Of a stretch of DNA of 64,000 nt, positions 43,080-53,137 are shown piece by piece. The position numbers and the translations under genes were made by a program. The first letter of the stretch is position 1; each line of letters starts with the position of its first letter. The stretch is taken from NCBI GenBank assembly GCA_025084515.1, contig JAJAGP010000879.1:62001-126000 (forward strand), written 5' to 3'. Under the pieces are notes generated by a model. The model saw nothing but the letters and a program-made list of their open reading frames with translations. It searched no databases and was not told where the DNA came from. This DNA comes from Ancistrus triradiatus. Taxonomy: Eukaryota > Chordata > Actinopteri > Siluriformes > Loricariidae.

Positions 43080-43658
43080 TACTGTATTTTTCGGACCATA
43101 AAGCGCACCGGATTATAAGACGCAATATCAACGATCGACTGCTAACGGATCTATTTTCATACATAAAGCGCACCGGGTTATAAGACGCATGAAATGAAAC
43201 AAAACTCTTAAGTTCCATCGGAAGCTCAGTTTTGTCTTTACCTGGCGCAGGGCGTCTTCTTGCTTCCTCCACTTCCGTACCATTGATTCGTTAATGTTGA
43301 ATTCTCTCACAGCTGCTCTATGTCCATGTTGTACTGCGTGACTGATAGCGTTGGGTTTGAAATCCGCTTCGAAAATAAATGAATGAATGCACGTACCCTA
43401 ATGCTGAAGCACATACCGTATTACTCCTCGATGCTGCGCACTACGGTTGCCATAAGCTTCGTAACTTACCAAGGCCGTGCTAAAACATTTTGACAGATTT
43501 ATGAGCGCCATGTACCATCTACAATCGGTTTCTAGGTCAGAAAGCACAACCAGAATAAATGCATACATTAGACGCACCGCATTTTTAGGTGCACTGTCGA
43601 TTTTTGAGAAAGTTTATAAAGGATTTTAAGTGCGCCTTATGGTCCGAAAAATACTGTA
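43080..43658 (-). mobile_element. pogo/Tigger-type non-autonomous element
   Basis: The left end CTGTATTTTTCGGACCATAA and the inverted right end CAGTATTTTTCGGACCATAA continue as AGCGCAC and GGCGCAC, giving about 27-bp inverted repeats, flanked by TA on both sides. A second internal block (CATAAAGCGCACCGGGTTAT) repeats the left end at 43160. Length 579 bp with flanking TA. The minus strand retains the N-terminal DNA-binding region of a pogo-type transposase. Confidence 0.85.
43128..43375 (-). pseudogene. pogo-type transposase N-terminal (CENP-B-like) fragment
   Basis: The minus-strand frame reads FKPNAISHAVQHGHRAAVRE, then FNINESMVRKWRKQEDALRQ and VKTKLSFRW. The INESMVRKWRKQED motif is the recognition helix region of the N-terminal CENP-B/Psq-type domain that I know from Tigger/pogo transposases. 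It runs open from about 43375 to 43128. The catalytic DDE domain is absent. A 1-base loss in the KKTK block shifts the frame near 43240. Confidence 0.8.
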
Positions 43659-43674
43659 TATATATAAATCAAAC

Positions 43675-44975
43675 TGTCCACTTAGGAAGCAACACTGATC
43701 ACAATCAATTTCACATGCTGTTGTGCAAATAGAATAGACAACAGGTGGAAATTATTGGCAATTAGCAAGACACACTCAATAAAGGAGTGGTTCTGCAGGT
43801 GGGGACCACAGACCACTTCTCAGTACCTATGCTTTCTGCCTGATGTTTTGGTCACTTTTGAATGTTGGTGGTGCTTTCACACTCGTGGTAGCATGAGACA
43901 GACTCTACAAGAACGTTTGCTGTGTCTGTCAGCGTAGTGTCCAGAGGCTGGAGGCGCTACCAGGAGACAGGCCAGTACACCAGGAGACGTGGAGGAGGCC
44001 GTAAAAGGGCAACAACCCAGCAGCAGGATCGCTACCTCTGCCTTTGTGCAAGGAGGAACAGGAGGAGCACTGCCAGAGCCCTGCAAAATGACCTCCAGCA
44101 GGCCACAAATGGGCATGTGTCTGCACAAACGGTTAGAAACTGACTCCATGAGGATGGTATGAGGGCCAAATGTCCACAGATGGGGGTTGTGTTCACAGCC
44201 CAACACCTTGCAGGACGCTTGGCATTTGCCAGAGAACACCAGGAGTGGCAAATTCGTTACTGGCGCCCTGTGCTCGTCACAGATGAAAGCAGGTTCACAT
44301 TGAGCACATGTGACAGATGTGACAGAGTCTGGAGATGCCGTGGAGAGCGATCTGCTGCCTGCAAAATCCTTCAGCATGACCGGTTTGGCAGTGGGTCAGT
44401 AATGGTGTGGTGTGGCATTTCTTTGGAGGGCTGCACAGCCCTACATGTGCTCGCCAGAGGTAGCCTGACTGCCATTAGGTACCGAGATGAGATCCTCAGA
44501 CCACTTGTGAGACCATATGCTGGTGTGGTTGGCCCTGGGTTCCTCCTAATGCAGGACAATGCTAGACCTCATGTGGCTGGAGTGTGTCAACAGTTCCTGC
44601 AAGATGAAGGCATTGAAGCTATGGAATGGTGCGCCCATTCCCCAGACCTGAATCCGATTGAGCACATCTGGGACATCATGTCTCGCTCCATCCACCAACG
44701 TCACGTTGCACCACAGACTGGTCTGGGAGGAGATCCCTCAGGAGACCATCCACCACCTCCACCATCAGGTGCATGCCCATATAGGCACGTGGAGGCCACA
44801 CACAATACTGAACCTCATTTTGACTTGTTTTAAGAAGATTACATCAAAGTTGGATCAGCCTGTAGTGTGTTTTTCCACTTTAATTTTGTGTGTGACTCCA
44901 AATCCAGGCCTCCATTGGTTAATAAATTCGATTTCCATTGATGATTTTTGTGTGATTTTGTTGTCAGCACATTCA
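43675..44975 (+). mobile_element. Tc1-K element (1.3 kb)
   Basis: The left subterminal sequence includes CAATTTCACATGCTGTTGTG and TAAAGGAGTGGTTCTGCAGG. The right side is AAGTTGGATCAGCCTGTAGT, then GATTTCCATTGATGATTTTT and GTCAGCACATTCAA. This matches, as I recall it, a Tc1-like family found widely in fish and in lampreys. Terminal boundaries are approximate because the family has weak terminal symmetry here. The transposase is on the plus strand and is the least decayed in the window. Confidence 0.8.
43900..44833 (+). pseudogene. Tc1-K transposase, one internal stop
   Basis: A single frame runs from 43922 to 44833 with one in-frame stop (TGA at 44141-44143, after VSAQTVRN). Motifs in order: MSVSVVSRGWRRYQETGQYT, RRRGGGRKRATTQQQDRY (second helix-turn-helix), LVTDESRFTL (first aspartate), GSGSVMVWCGISL, LLMQDNARPHVAG (second aspartate), HSPDLNPIEHIWD (glutamate). 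I count 34 residues between the last aspartate and the glutamate. The N-terminal part before 43922 seems shortened, and from about 44722 a deletion shifts the end to GLGGDPSGDHPPPPP. Inactive but recent-looking. Confidence 0.9.
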
Positions 44976-45689
44976 ATTTTGCACTGCTTTAATTTTGCTT
45001 TTGTACTTGTATATTAGCAGTAAAATATTAGAACAGTGCCACACATTGACCATAGCATGAGACAAATTTCTTTTTTCCTATCAGACAAGAAATTCCACCC
45101 GACAGACATCCTATCTATGATCAATGCTGTCACTCTTGGTCCGTATTAAGCAGAGGATTTGATGCAGGTTGGAGGAAACCTTGAGAACTCCACTTCTCAG
45201 AAATGCTGAGCTGTCACAGGAGGCAGACATGACATCACACCATCTCTATTCATTAGGAGCTGGAGCCTCGCTGACAGTTTCTTATAGTGCCCCCAGACAC
45301 AGAAGGGTCCAAGTACCCCAAGAGATAAACATAACCATTCCCTCCATTCTGCAACCTGCCAGACCCTGGAAAATAATTGGAATGCATGAAATGGAAAAGT
45401 GGAACAGATAGCCAGAGCAGAGACGAATGAGACCCGCTCCACAGGAGAAGAAGCTGATAACTTCTAGCAAGAACTCTCCCGGACTTGTTATCAAAAATAC
45501 ACACTACAGATACAGTCTAACCTTGTTGTCTGCCCTCTTATCTCGCCAACCTCATATTTCTCCACCTGTGATGGCGGGATGGATTTCCTTCCATACATTA
45601 TACCTCGAAAAGCCGCCGACCTCGCCTCTCGCCCTCACCAAGCTTAAAATGTGACAAATGTCCTGCCAGTAATGACATTCTACCCTGTT
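44976..45689. other. Unassigned stretch
   Basis: Overlapping short frames at 45169-45504 on both strands show no recognisable domain. The stretch is less repetitive than most of the window. Confidence 0.35.
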
Positions 45690-46180
45690 AAGCCGCCATG
45701 TTTCAGACCGTCAGTAGGTGGCGCTTTGATCCTACTTTAAACTTGTAAGGCCGGATGATGTACAGCCCCTGTCTGCTATCAGAGTTTATATAAGGAGGAG
45801 AATAGTCAATGGTTGAAATATAAATGGGACTATAGTACAGAAGCCCCGCCCCATCATTAGAAAGAACCAATCGGCATATTAGTAAATGGTTTGGTAGGGA
45901 GGGGGGGCGTCAAGGTTTGGCCCCTTAGTAGTGGAGAGAAGCGCCTGCACAGTAGCCAGAATAACTTTAAAAAAATATATTTTTCTGTGTTATTTGAACC
46001 CAACAACGCAAGTATGTTATATCATTTTGTCAGATTAGACCAGCAATTCTAAATAAGCATTTTAAACGTTAATTTCGCTTTCAGTTTCGGATATATAGGT
46101 CTCTGCCCATTCTAAGAGATAGGAGTCTGGTTTTGTATGGCTGGAAATAATTGCCCGGTAGAGTTACCAAGATGGCGGTG
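45690..46180 (+). promoter_or_regulatory. Promoter-like cluster of motifs
   Basis: In order: GCCGCCATGTTT (45691, YY1-type), TTATATAAGGAGG (45787, TATA-like), CCCCGCCCC (45844, GC-box), AACCAATCGG (45867, CCAAT box), GGGGGGGCGTCAAGG (45901) and CAAGATGGCGGTGG (46169, YY1-type with an ATG). Such a set is common at vertebrate gene starts, but the spacing is loose and the TATA lies upstream of the GC and CCAAT boxes. No downstream gene could be recognised. Confidence 0.25.
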
Positions 46181-46333
46181 GACATATATAAGGGTTATGG
46201 AAGAAGAAAGGGGTCAAAAGGGGGTAGGAGACTATGCAGAATAATGCAGAAGAAGGAGCTTCATCCTGACAGTGGTGCAGTAAACAAGATTTTTTCAACT
46301 AGAAATATGGATGAGATTGACGGCTTCAACTGA
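46151..46333 (+). CDS. Possible small open frame of unknown function
   Basis: 60 codons, with an internal start at 46172 in a good context (AAGATGGCGG). The frame reads MAVDIYKGYGRRKGSKGGRR and ends DEIDGFN. It is basic in the middle and acidic at the end. No domain was recognised and no splice sites were tested. It may be a 5-prime exon following the promoter-like cluster, or chance. Confidence 0.18.
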   Translation: MPGRVTKMAVDIYKGYGRRKGSKGGRRLCRIMQKKELHPDSGAVNKIFSTRNMDEIDGFN

Positions 46334-47257
46334 CTTTCCTTATGCTCTTTAAGGATATGCTCGTTATCAAGACAAGTCACCAAGTTAGTCTTTCAAAAGA
46401 GACACTGAAAGTGCCTGTCAAAGATAAAGGCTTCATTTCTAACAGTCCTCTCTCCGTCTATTTCCTGCCTTTAGTAAAGCAGAAACAGATTTCTCCACTT
46501 GTAATGAATAATTACTGCCTCAGTGCGGCTTTGTCTTTGCAGATCCTGATTGGTAGACGTTTGATTGCTGGCAGGCAAACGTTTTCTCAAAGACTTGATG
46601 CACTGCAGAGCAAAACGCTGAAGGTCAGAGTTGGACTCTGCAGAAAATCGCCGCCGACAATGCGAACAAAGGCAGGATGACAAGTGGAAGCCAGGCGAGC
46701 TGTCAGCTTCACAATCATTTTTGGACTCTTTCATCCACAGGGCAGGCGGCTCTTGTAAACCGGACAAAAACGATCCTTTTTTTTCTAGAGCGAGATGCTC
46801 AAAGCCTTATCTGAATACCAAATTGTTGAAAGTGGCACTGGACTGGAGTGCTCTCATGAAAGTGTCTTTTTTGGTATTTTGATAAAATCTCTTTGAATGT
46901 TTCAACCCCGTATGTGACATTTCTTTTTATGGCATAGTCCAGTGTTTGAATAGAAAGTGAGTGTCTCAGCTTCTTTGGAGCCAAGAGTCTCTGGAAGCAC
47001 TGTTATTCCAAAGAGAATATGCAACAGATACTTAAAGTATGGGAGCGCTAGTGATGGGGCCACTGCACAACGAGTTAGGAGGGTAGACGCCAAATATTTA
47101 TTTAGCAGCTACAGATTGAATACCTAAACGAGTATCTCATGAAAAGATGACCTTCGTGGGCTCATCATGCCCTTTGCAAGAACAAAAAAAGACTGTTCAC
47201 CTGTAAACTTTAGCCTATGGCAAAAAGAAGGCTGATGCTTTAGTATCATGGCACATT
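46334..47257. other. Unassigned stretch
   Basis: Balanced composition at 46500-46800 (TTTGTCTTTGCAGATCC resembles a splice acceptor) with a 112-codon plus frame (46342-46680) and a 98-codon minus frame (46471-46767). No domain. Could be conserved non-coding DNA. Confidence 0.3.
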
Positions 47258-47360
47258 GGCGAGTGTGTTTACATACACAATATACTCTGCAGGAAATCAG
47301 ATTTGTGGTAAATAATCCAATCACGGAGCTCAGATGAACTTCAGTAATCTGATAATGAGA
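47258..47360. mobile_element. Partial relative of the 582-bp element at 19233
   Basis: GAGTGTGTTTACATACAC, GCAGGAAATCAGATTTG and AGTAATCTGATAATGAGAAA match the left part of 19233-19340 in order. Confidence 0.6.
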
Positions 47361-48392
47361 AACCTCGGAGCCTGCATCAATCTGTCAGTCATCAGATCTC
47401 TGTCTTCCTGTCGGGAAGCTGCTGTACCTTCCAGCGCAGAGGAGCATCAAGTGCCTTGTAATGAAATTATTTTTATTTAATCATCCATGCATTCATTATA
47501 CAGACTTAAGTCTTATGTGTTTAATCAATCTACATAAACAGATAGCAGAAGTCTGGATGATTCAGACTTTCTGTACATAATAAGCTGTTTGTGTCATGGG
47601 AAATGATGTGAAATTTATATGTACAAAAGATCACAAAGCTCACAATAATTTCTTCATTTTCTAAATGACCATAACACAGTATTGATCCGTTATGTCACAC
47701 ATTCTTGTTACATGCATTTATTTATTTGGCAGATGCTGTTATGCAAAGGCAACTTACAATTAAGGTGATCCAGTCCAAGCAGTTAAGAGTCAAGGGCCAT
47801 GCCAAAAGTCCAAGTCCAAAAGTAATACTTAGTAGAGCTCTGATAGCATGAATTGTAAAGGCCATTACACACCAAACACAATGCGAAAAAGCGTTGTGAA
47901 AATGTGAAATATTCGGACCCGATCCCTTTGAATTTTTTTCACAACAAAGAAAATGGACAAGACGTTTTACTATAGACTGTATGCTGTGCTATCGTGCTTC
48001 ATACTATTCCTAGAGTGGTACTTTTACTAAAGAATATGATTGCAGCTCTGCCATGGTCAACACTGCTCAGCCTAAATCAATCGCCCTATTCGACTATCAG
48101 CTCAATGACGTTGCAAAATGTCCTGTCGCCACCTCAAAATTTATGTTTTCCCCATTCCTTAATTTTGAATTTTGGCTTCAAGGTTCTATAAACATCAGAA
48201 GCACAAAAACCCTATTCCATTATCAGCTGAATCACCATCATCATAAGCAGTCAGTGGACACGAGCTGTTTGAAAAACCAGAGAAAACCCAAAAACTCATC
48301 ATTAAGTCAATGTCTGAAAAGCTGAAATTTGAAATGTTCTCTGCAAAATCACATTCATTTAGAGGAATTTGTTGCAATGAATGATTTCACAC
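47361..48392. other. Unassigned stretch with a SINE-like scrap
   Basis: At 47706-47790 ATTTATTTGGCAGATGCTGT and GCAACTTACAATTAAGG resemble the inverted SINE tail. No gene signal elsewhere. Confidence 0.35.
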
Positions 48393-49174
48393 CACAGTGC
48401 TTGAAAGTTTGTGAACCCTTTGCAATTTTTATATGTCTGCATAAATACGACCTAAAACATCATGAGATTTTCACACAAGTCCTAAAAGTAGATAAAGAGA
48501 ACCCAGTTAAACAAATTAGACAAAAATATTATACTTTATATTATTTAGGAAAATGATCCAATATTACATATTAGTGAGTGGCAAAAGTATGTGAACCTCT
48601 AGGATTAGCAGTTAATTTAAAGGTGAAATTAGAGTCAGGTGTTTTCAATCAATGGGATGACAATCAGGTGTGAGGGGGCACACCCTGTTTTATTTACAGA
48701 ACAGGGATCTATCCAAGTCTGCTCTTCACTACACATGTCTGTGGAAGTGTATCATGGTACAAACAAAGGAGATTTCTGAGGACCTCAGAAAAAGAGTTGT
48801 TGATGCTCATCAGGTTGGAAAAGGTTACAAAACCATCTCTAAAGAGTTTGGACTCCACCAATCCACAGTGAGTCAGATTGTGTACAAATGGAGGAAATTC
48901 AAGACCATTATTACCCTACCCAGGAGTGGTCGACCAACACAGATCACTCCAAGAGCAAGGCGTGTAATAGTTGGCGAGGTTACAAAGGACCCCAGGGTAC
49001 CTTCTAAGCAACTGAAGGCCTCTCTCATATAAGCTAATGTTAATGTTCATGAGTCCACCATCAGAAGAATACTGAACAACAATGGTGTGCATTTTTTGCA
49101 AGGAGAAAGCCACTGCTCTCCAAAAAGAACATTGCTGCTCGTCTGCAGTTCACAAACTTTCAAGCACCACTGTA
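48393..49174 (+). mobile_element. Tc1-B deletion derivative (782 bp)
   Basis: It starts CACAGTGCTTGAAAG and ends CAAGCACCACTGTA. It keeps the 5-prime terminal region, leader and first third of the transposase. At about 49147 the coding sequence joins the right terminal repeat directly. Its right end abuts a Tc1-G copy without spacer. Confidence 0.92.
48754..49147 (+). pseudogene. Tc1-B transposase, DNA-binding region with open frame
   Basis: From 48754 the frame MVQTKEISEDLRKRVVDAHQ, VGKGYKTISKEFGLHQSTVS, KWRKFKTIITLPRSGRP, ARRVIVGEVTKDP runs open for 92 codons to a stop at 49030-49032. Both helix-turn-helix motifs are intact. This is the only family B copy here with an uninterrupted DNA-binding region. 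The catalytic domain is deleted. Confidence 0.9.
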
Positions 49175-49595
49175 CACTCACCAGTCACTTGCTAAAGATC
49201 AAACCGAGCATCTGAAAGGGGAAGAAAGGTGATTTAAGTTACTTTGAACGTGGCATGGTTGTTAGTGCAAGATTGACTAGTCTGAGTATTTCAGAATCTG
49301 CTGATCTACTGGGATTTTCACACACAGTGCCATCAGGGTTTTAACAGAGAATGGAAAATGGCAAAAGAGAAAATATTTAGAAAATATCCAGTGAGGGAAG
49401 TTCTCTGGGTGAAAATGCCTTGTTGATGCCAGAGGATCAGAGGAGAATGTCCACCTTTGGATGTGTCAGAATGGGAGACTCACATCTGGATGTTCAGCTG
49501 ACAAATCATGTCAGTATGGACCAAAATCTCCAAGGAATGTTTCCAGCACCATGTTGAATCTATGCCATGAAGAATTAAGGAAGTTCTGAGGGCAA
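49174..49595 (+). mobile_element. Tc1-G fragment, N-terminal part
   Basis: It starts TACACTCACCAGTCACTTG (terminal side). The plus strand encodes GDLSYFERGMVVSARLTSLS, ISESADLLGFSHT, a helix-turn-helix of a Tc1-like transposase. Later text (TGGACCAAAATCTCCAAGGA, TTGAATCTATGCCATGAAGA) belongs to the gene 3-prime part, so the middle is deleted. Confidence 0.6.
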
Positions 49596-50430
49596 AATTA
49601 GGTCCAAGCAAGATACACCCTATGAAGTCGATGTGATCTTTGCGTTTTTAAGTGTGACTCTACCTTTTGAGCAGCACCTCTTTGTCTTTAAAGATCCACA
49701 TACAGGTGGGATGAGACATTAACGAGACATCAAAGGTCCCTTCATGAGGCCTTCAGCCCTATTAACCTCCACCTGCTCCAAACGAGCTGATATCAATACC
49801 ATTTTCGGCCTTCTCTTGATGTTTTCATCCGCTGGCGTGACTCTGATGCCACAAGCTAATTGGTTTGCCTTCATGAGGTGCTGTTTGTAACTCCAGAACA
49901 CTCCTCAGACTCGATCTACCACCGGTGCGTGAAAACTCTAAAATCAGACGATTTAATGAACAGTTCTCGTATTAATAAGACCCGGTGGGACATGAATGGG
50001 AGATGAAGTCTGGGAAGCTTCTGATGATGTGTTAAAAGTTTTACAGCACTTTTTCTCCTGGCTGACTGCCACCGTTGTGACAGTTTGGCTTCAAAAGCCA
50101 TGAATATTAAAAAAAAGGAGAGACAAAATACTGAGCCTACGGAGCAAATCGCACACAGTGAAATAATAAACGGAAGAACGAGTGGATAAATGAGACAGAA
50201 AACAAATGTATTTTTCAGTCTCTAAGGGTTACCAGGGGAAATGTTTAACCATCTCGAAAATAAACAACAAGCTTCACTCGTCACTTTAAGAACAAGCACC
50301 TTTAAAAAAAAATAAAAGCAGAATCTATGCCCCAAGTTCGAGTCCCGCGTGTGGAGTTGGCATGTTCTCTCCATGTATGCCTGGATTTCGAATAGGTACC
50401 CAGTTCAATTTATCAGTTCCACTTACCACA
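49596..50430. other. Unassigned stretch, candidate conserved non-coding DNA
   Basis: 49720-50100 is compact and non-repetitive. At 50332-50400 a short piece (AAGTTCGAGTCCCGCGTGTG, then GGCATGTTCTCTCCATG) resembles a different tRNA-derived SINE head known from many fish. Confidence 0.3.
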
Positions 50431-51010
50431 TACAGTGGGGCAAAAAAGTATTAAGTCAGCCACTGATTGTGCAAGAAAGATGAGAGAGGTCTGTAATTTT
50501 CATCAGGGGTACACTTCAACTATGAGAGACAAAATTAGAAAAAAATATCAAGGCAATCACATTGTAGGATTTTTAAAGAATTTAATTGTAAATCATGGTG
50601 GAAAATAAGTATTTGGTCAATAACAAAACTTCAACTCAATACTTTGTAACATAACCTTTGTTGACAATGACAGAGGTCAAACGTTTCCTGTAAGTCTTCA
50701 CCAGGTTTGCACACACTGTAGCTGGTATTTTGGCCCATTCCTTCATGCAGATCTCCTCTAGAGCAGTGATGGTTTGGGGCTGTCGCTGGAAATCTTGCTT
50801 GTTTTTGGGTGACCAAATACTTATTTTTCACCATGATTTACAATTAACTTCCTTAAAAATCCTACAATGTGATTGCCTTGATTTTTTTTCTCATTTTGTC
50901 TTTCATAGTTGAAGTGTACCTATGATGAAAATTACAGACCTCTCTCATCTTTCTAAGTAGGAGAACTTGCACAATCAGTGGCTGACTAAATACTTTTTTG
51001 CCCCACTGTA
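50431..51010 (-). mobile_element. Tc1-A deletion derivative (580 bp)
   Basis: Perfect ends TACAGTGGGGCAAAAAAG and CTTTTTTGCCCCACTGTA. In reverse orientation it keeps the gene 3-prime end (50636-50790) and jumps directly to the 5-prime terminal region (GCTGTCGCTGG then AAATCTTGCTTG). Confidence 0.95.
50636..50790 (-). pseudogene. Tc1-A transposase C-terminal piece
   Basis: The minus-strand frames show the last 50 codons (HHCSRGDLHEGMGQNTSYSV in the shifted frame; EEICMKEWAK-like in the other) ending CQQRLCYKV. Same frameshift pattern as the reference copy at 16.4 kb. No catalytic residue is present. Confidence 0.85.
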
Positions 51011-51059
51011 GAAGCACTCGGTAGTTCAACAATGACAGTCTGTAGTCCATATGTTTCTC

Positions 51060-51432
51060 TACATACTTTTTTGCCCCCCTTTACCCTGTTTTCTGATCGT
51101 CAGTATCCCCACAAGACCAGCACAGATCAGGTACCATTTGGTTGGTGGATCATTCTGTGGTGGTGGTGTGTTTGTGTTTGTTGGGCTGGTACAAATGGAT
51201 AAGATTCAGCAGTGCTGCTGGAGTTTTAAACACCTCAGTGTCACTGCTGGACTGAGAATTTCATTTACTAAAAATGTCCAGCCATCAGTATCCTGAAGAG
51301 CAGCGTCCTGGGAGCACTTATGTAGAGAAAAAGATGGGCTACACTCTGTAATTGTAGAACTACAAAGTGATTCTATATGGTAAGTGGAGCTGATAAAATG
51401 GGCAATGAGTGTACCTAATAAAGTGACCGCTG
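51060..51432. repeat. Fish dispersed repeat ending CCTAATAAAGTGACC
   Basis: GCAGTGCTGCTGGAGTTTTA, CACCTCAGTGTCACTGCTGG and GTACCTAATAAAGTGACCGC are sequences I recall from a common teleost non-autonomous repeat. The end resembles Tc1-G terminal text (ATAAAGTGGC at 33828). Confidence 0.5.
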
Positions 51433-52039
51433 AGGGTATTTACTTTAATCATTTACATGGGCAGACAGCATCACAAGTCTAGCCGCCATACTTCATATAC
51501 TTTGGCAAGGTAAAACTTAAATGCTTGGACCTTTGGACCTTTCGATCTTCAGTAAGTAGGTTAAGCTTTTTCTTTTTCTTTTTCTTTTTTTCCCCTTCTA
51601 TTTCCAGCTGTGTACTCTGCCCAAGTCACAATTGATTCATTGAAGATGCTCCAAAGAATGACAGAAAACATGACTTCCATTGGAATTCTGTGCATCAACC
51701 TAATAATGCATGTGAGAGCTTCAGTCTCGGAGGCTGGGAGATCGCTCTCTGTTACTAATCTCATTAATCACGGCTCTCATATAAGAAGCAAACAAGATTG
51801 CTGTTTTCTTCGATGACAAGGTCATTTAACTTGACTTTGCAGCATCGACTTTAACTCTGTCTCACTGGATTATCTTAAGCTGTAGTCCTCTGATCAGCTT
51901 CCCCTAACTGAGACACAACAAAGTGTGACTACAAGTGATGTCTGACCAGTCCAAAAGACACTGCTGGGACTGAAACCCGGTCATGAGGTTGTGAGCTATA
52001 ATGTTAGAGACACCAACTGGTCAACTGAAAGCATGTAGT
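51433..52039. other. Unassigned stretch with a (TTTTTC)n tract
   Basis: 51567-51591 is a short pyrimidine hexamer repeat. The next 250 bp (51600-51850) are non-repetitive and may be conserved. No gene motif. Confidence 0.35.
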
Positions 52040-52150
52040 ATTTGGAATGTGTGGAAAAACTGAGGTACCCAGAGAACACAGGGAGAACATGCAAACACCA
52101 CACAAGCAGCATCCAGGCCAGGACTTTAACACAGGTGATTTGAACTGTGA
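52040..52150 (-). repeat. SINE fragment of a second type
   Basis: ACCCAGAGAACACAGGGAGA, ACATGCAAACACCACACAAG and GATTTGAACTGTGAG correspond to the inverted head of the SINE scrap at 50332 (a family with GGCATGTTCTC). Confidence 0.45.
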
Positions 52151-52450
52151 GCCAATTATTGGACAGTTTACTTTTCGCTTGCCCTGCATGGACACAGTAA
52201 TAGGACTGAATTCTAAAACTTCAATAAGCAGCAGTGAATCTTGCAATTTATTTACTACAATTTCAAAATATAAATATATACAGGCATTTTTATTAAAAAA
52301 ACGTCTGTGTAATAGCCAACACAACAATAAACAGATAATAAATAGATATAGAGGCATGCACCGCTTAACGTTCGATCACATCTGTTATTATTAAGGTTAA
52401 CTTAACCCAAATATTACCTTGCCAGATACATTAGCTGTTGTAGCCTCTGC

Positions 52451-52940
52451 TGCAGAAAGACAAGCAGAGAGACGAATCAGCACAGACACGAATCAGCAAG
52501 CAGAGAGACAACCCAGCATACACAGAGAGGAAACAGCACACAGAGACATGAACTAGCAAGCAGAGAGATGAATCAGAAAGCAGAGAGATGAACCAGCATG
52601 TGGAGAGACAAACCATCACAGAAACAAACAAGCAAGCAGAAAGAAGAACCTGCACACAGAGAGTAAGCAGAGAGAAGTACCAGCGTGCAGAGAAGAAACA
52701 GCACACAGAGAGAAGAACCATCATAAGGAGAGACAAACAACATGCAGAGACAAACCACCATGCATGCAGAGAGATGAATCACCAAGCTGAGACAAACCAT
52801 CAAGCAGATAGATGAACCAGCAAATGGAGAGAAGAACCAGCAAGCAGGGAAATGAACCAGCAAGCAGAAAGATAAAACAGAACTCAGAGAGACAAACTAA
52901 CTAGCAGAAAAATGAATCAGCACACAGAGAGATGAACTAG
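52451..52940. repeat. 20-bp minisatellite array
   Basis: About 24 imperfect units with consensus GCAAGCAGAGAGATGAACCA. Many units are exactly 20 bp, others 17-21 bp, with a few longer composites. It gives open frames on both strands only because of its composition. Confidence 0.85.
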
Positions 52941-53105
52941 ATAAGACACAGGGTGGATCTGCGCTCCGCTACACATGAAAAGTTGCAGATGTCCCATCGC
53001 AGTGTGGCTGAAGATGGAACAACAGTCTGTATATCTTAGCCATTTATTCAATACTGCTACACTACAGTATCCCATAGAGATTTGCTATATAATATGTAGT
53101 ATATC

Positions 53106-53110
<5 letters not shown>

Positions 53111-53136
<26 letters not shown>

Positions 53137-53137
53137 A
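53111..53137. repeat. (TA)n microsatellite
   Basis: About 13 TA units directly adjoining the left edge of a Tc1-B copy. Confidence 0.95.

Noticed and set aside
43877..44377. 166-codon minus-strand open frame
   Set aside because: Antisense shadow of the Tc1-K transposase.
52431..52863. Long cysteine- and serine-rich frames over the 20-bp minisatellite
   Set aside because: Tandem repeats keep all frames open; no start context or protein signature.
52451..52940. Possible CRISPR-like array (regular repeats)
   Set aside because: Units are contiguous without unique spacers and vary in sequence; the DNA is clearly vertebrate.
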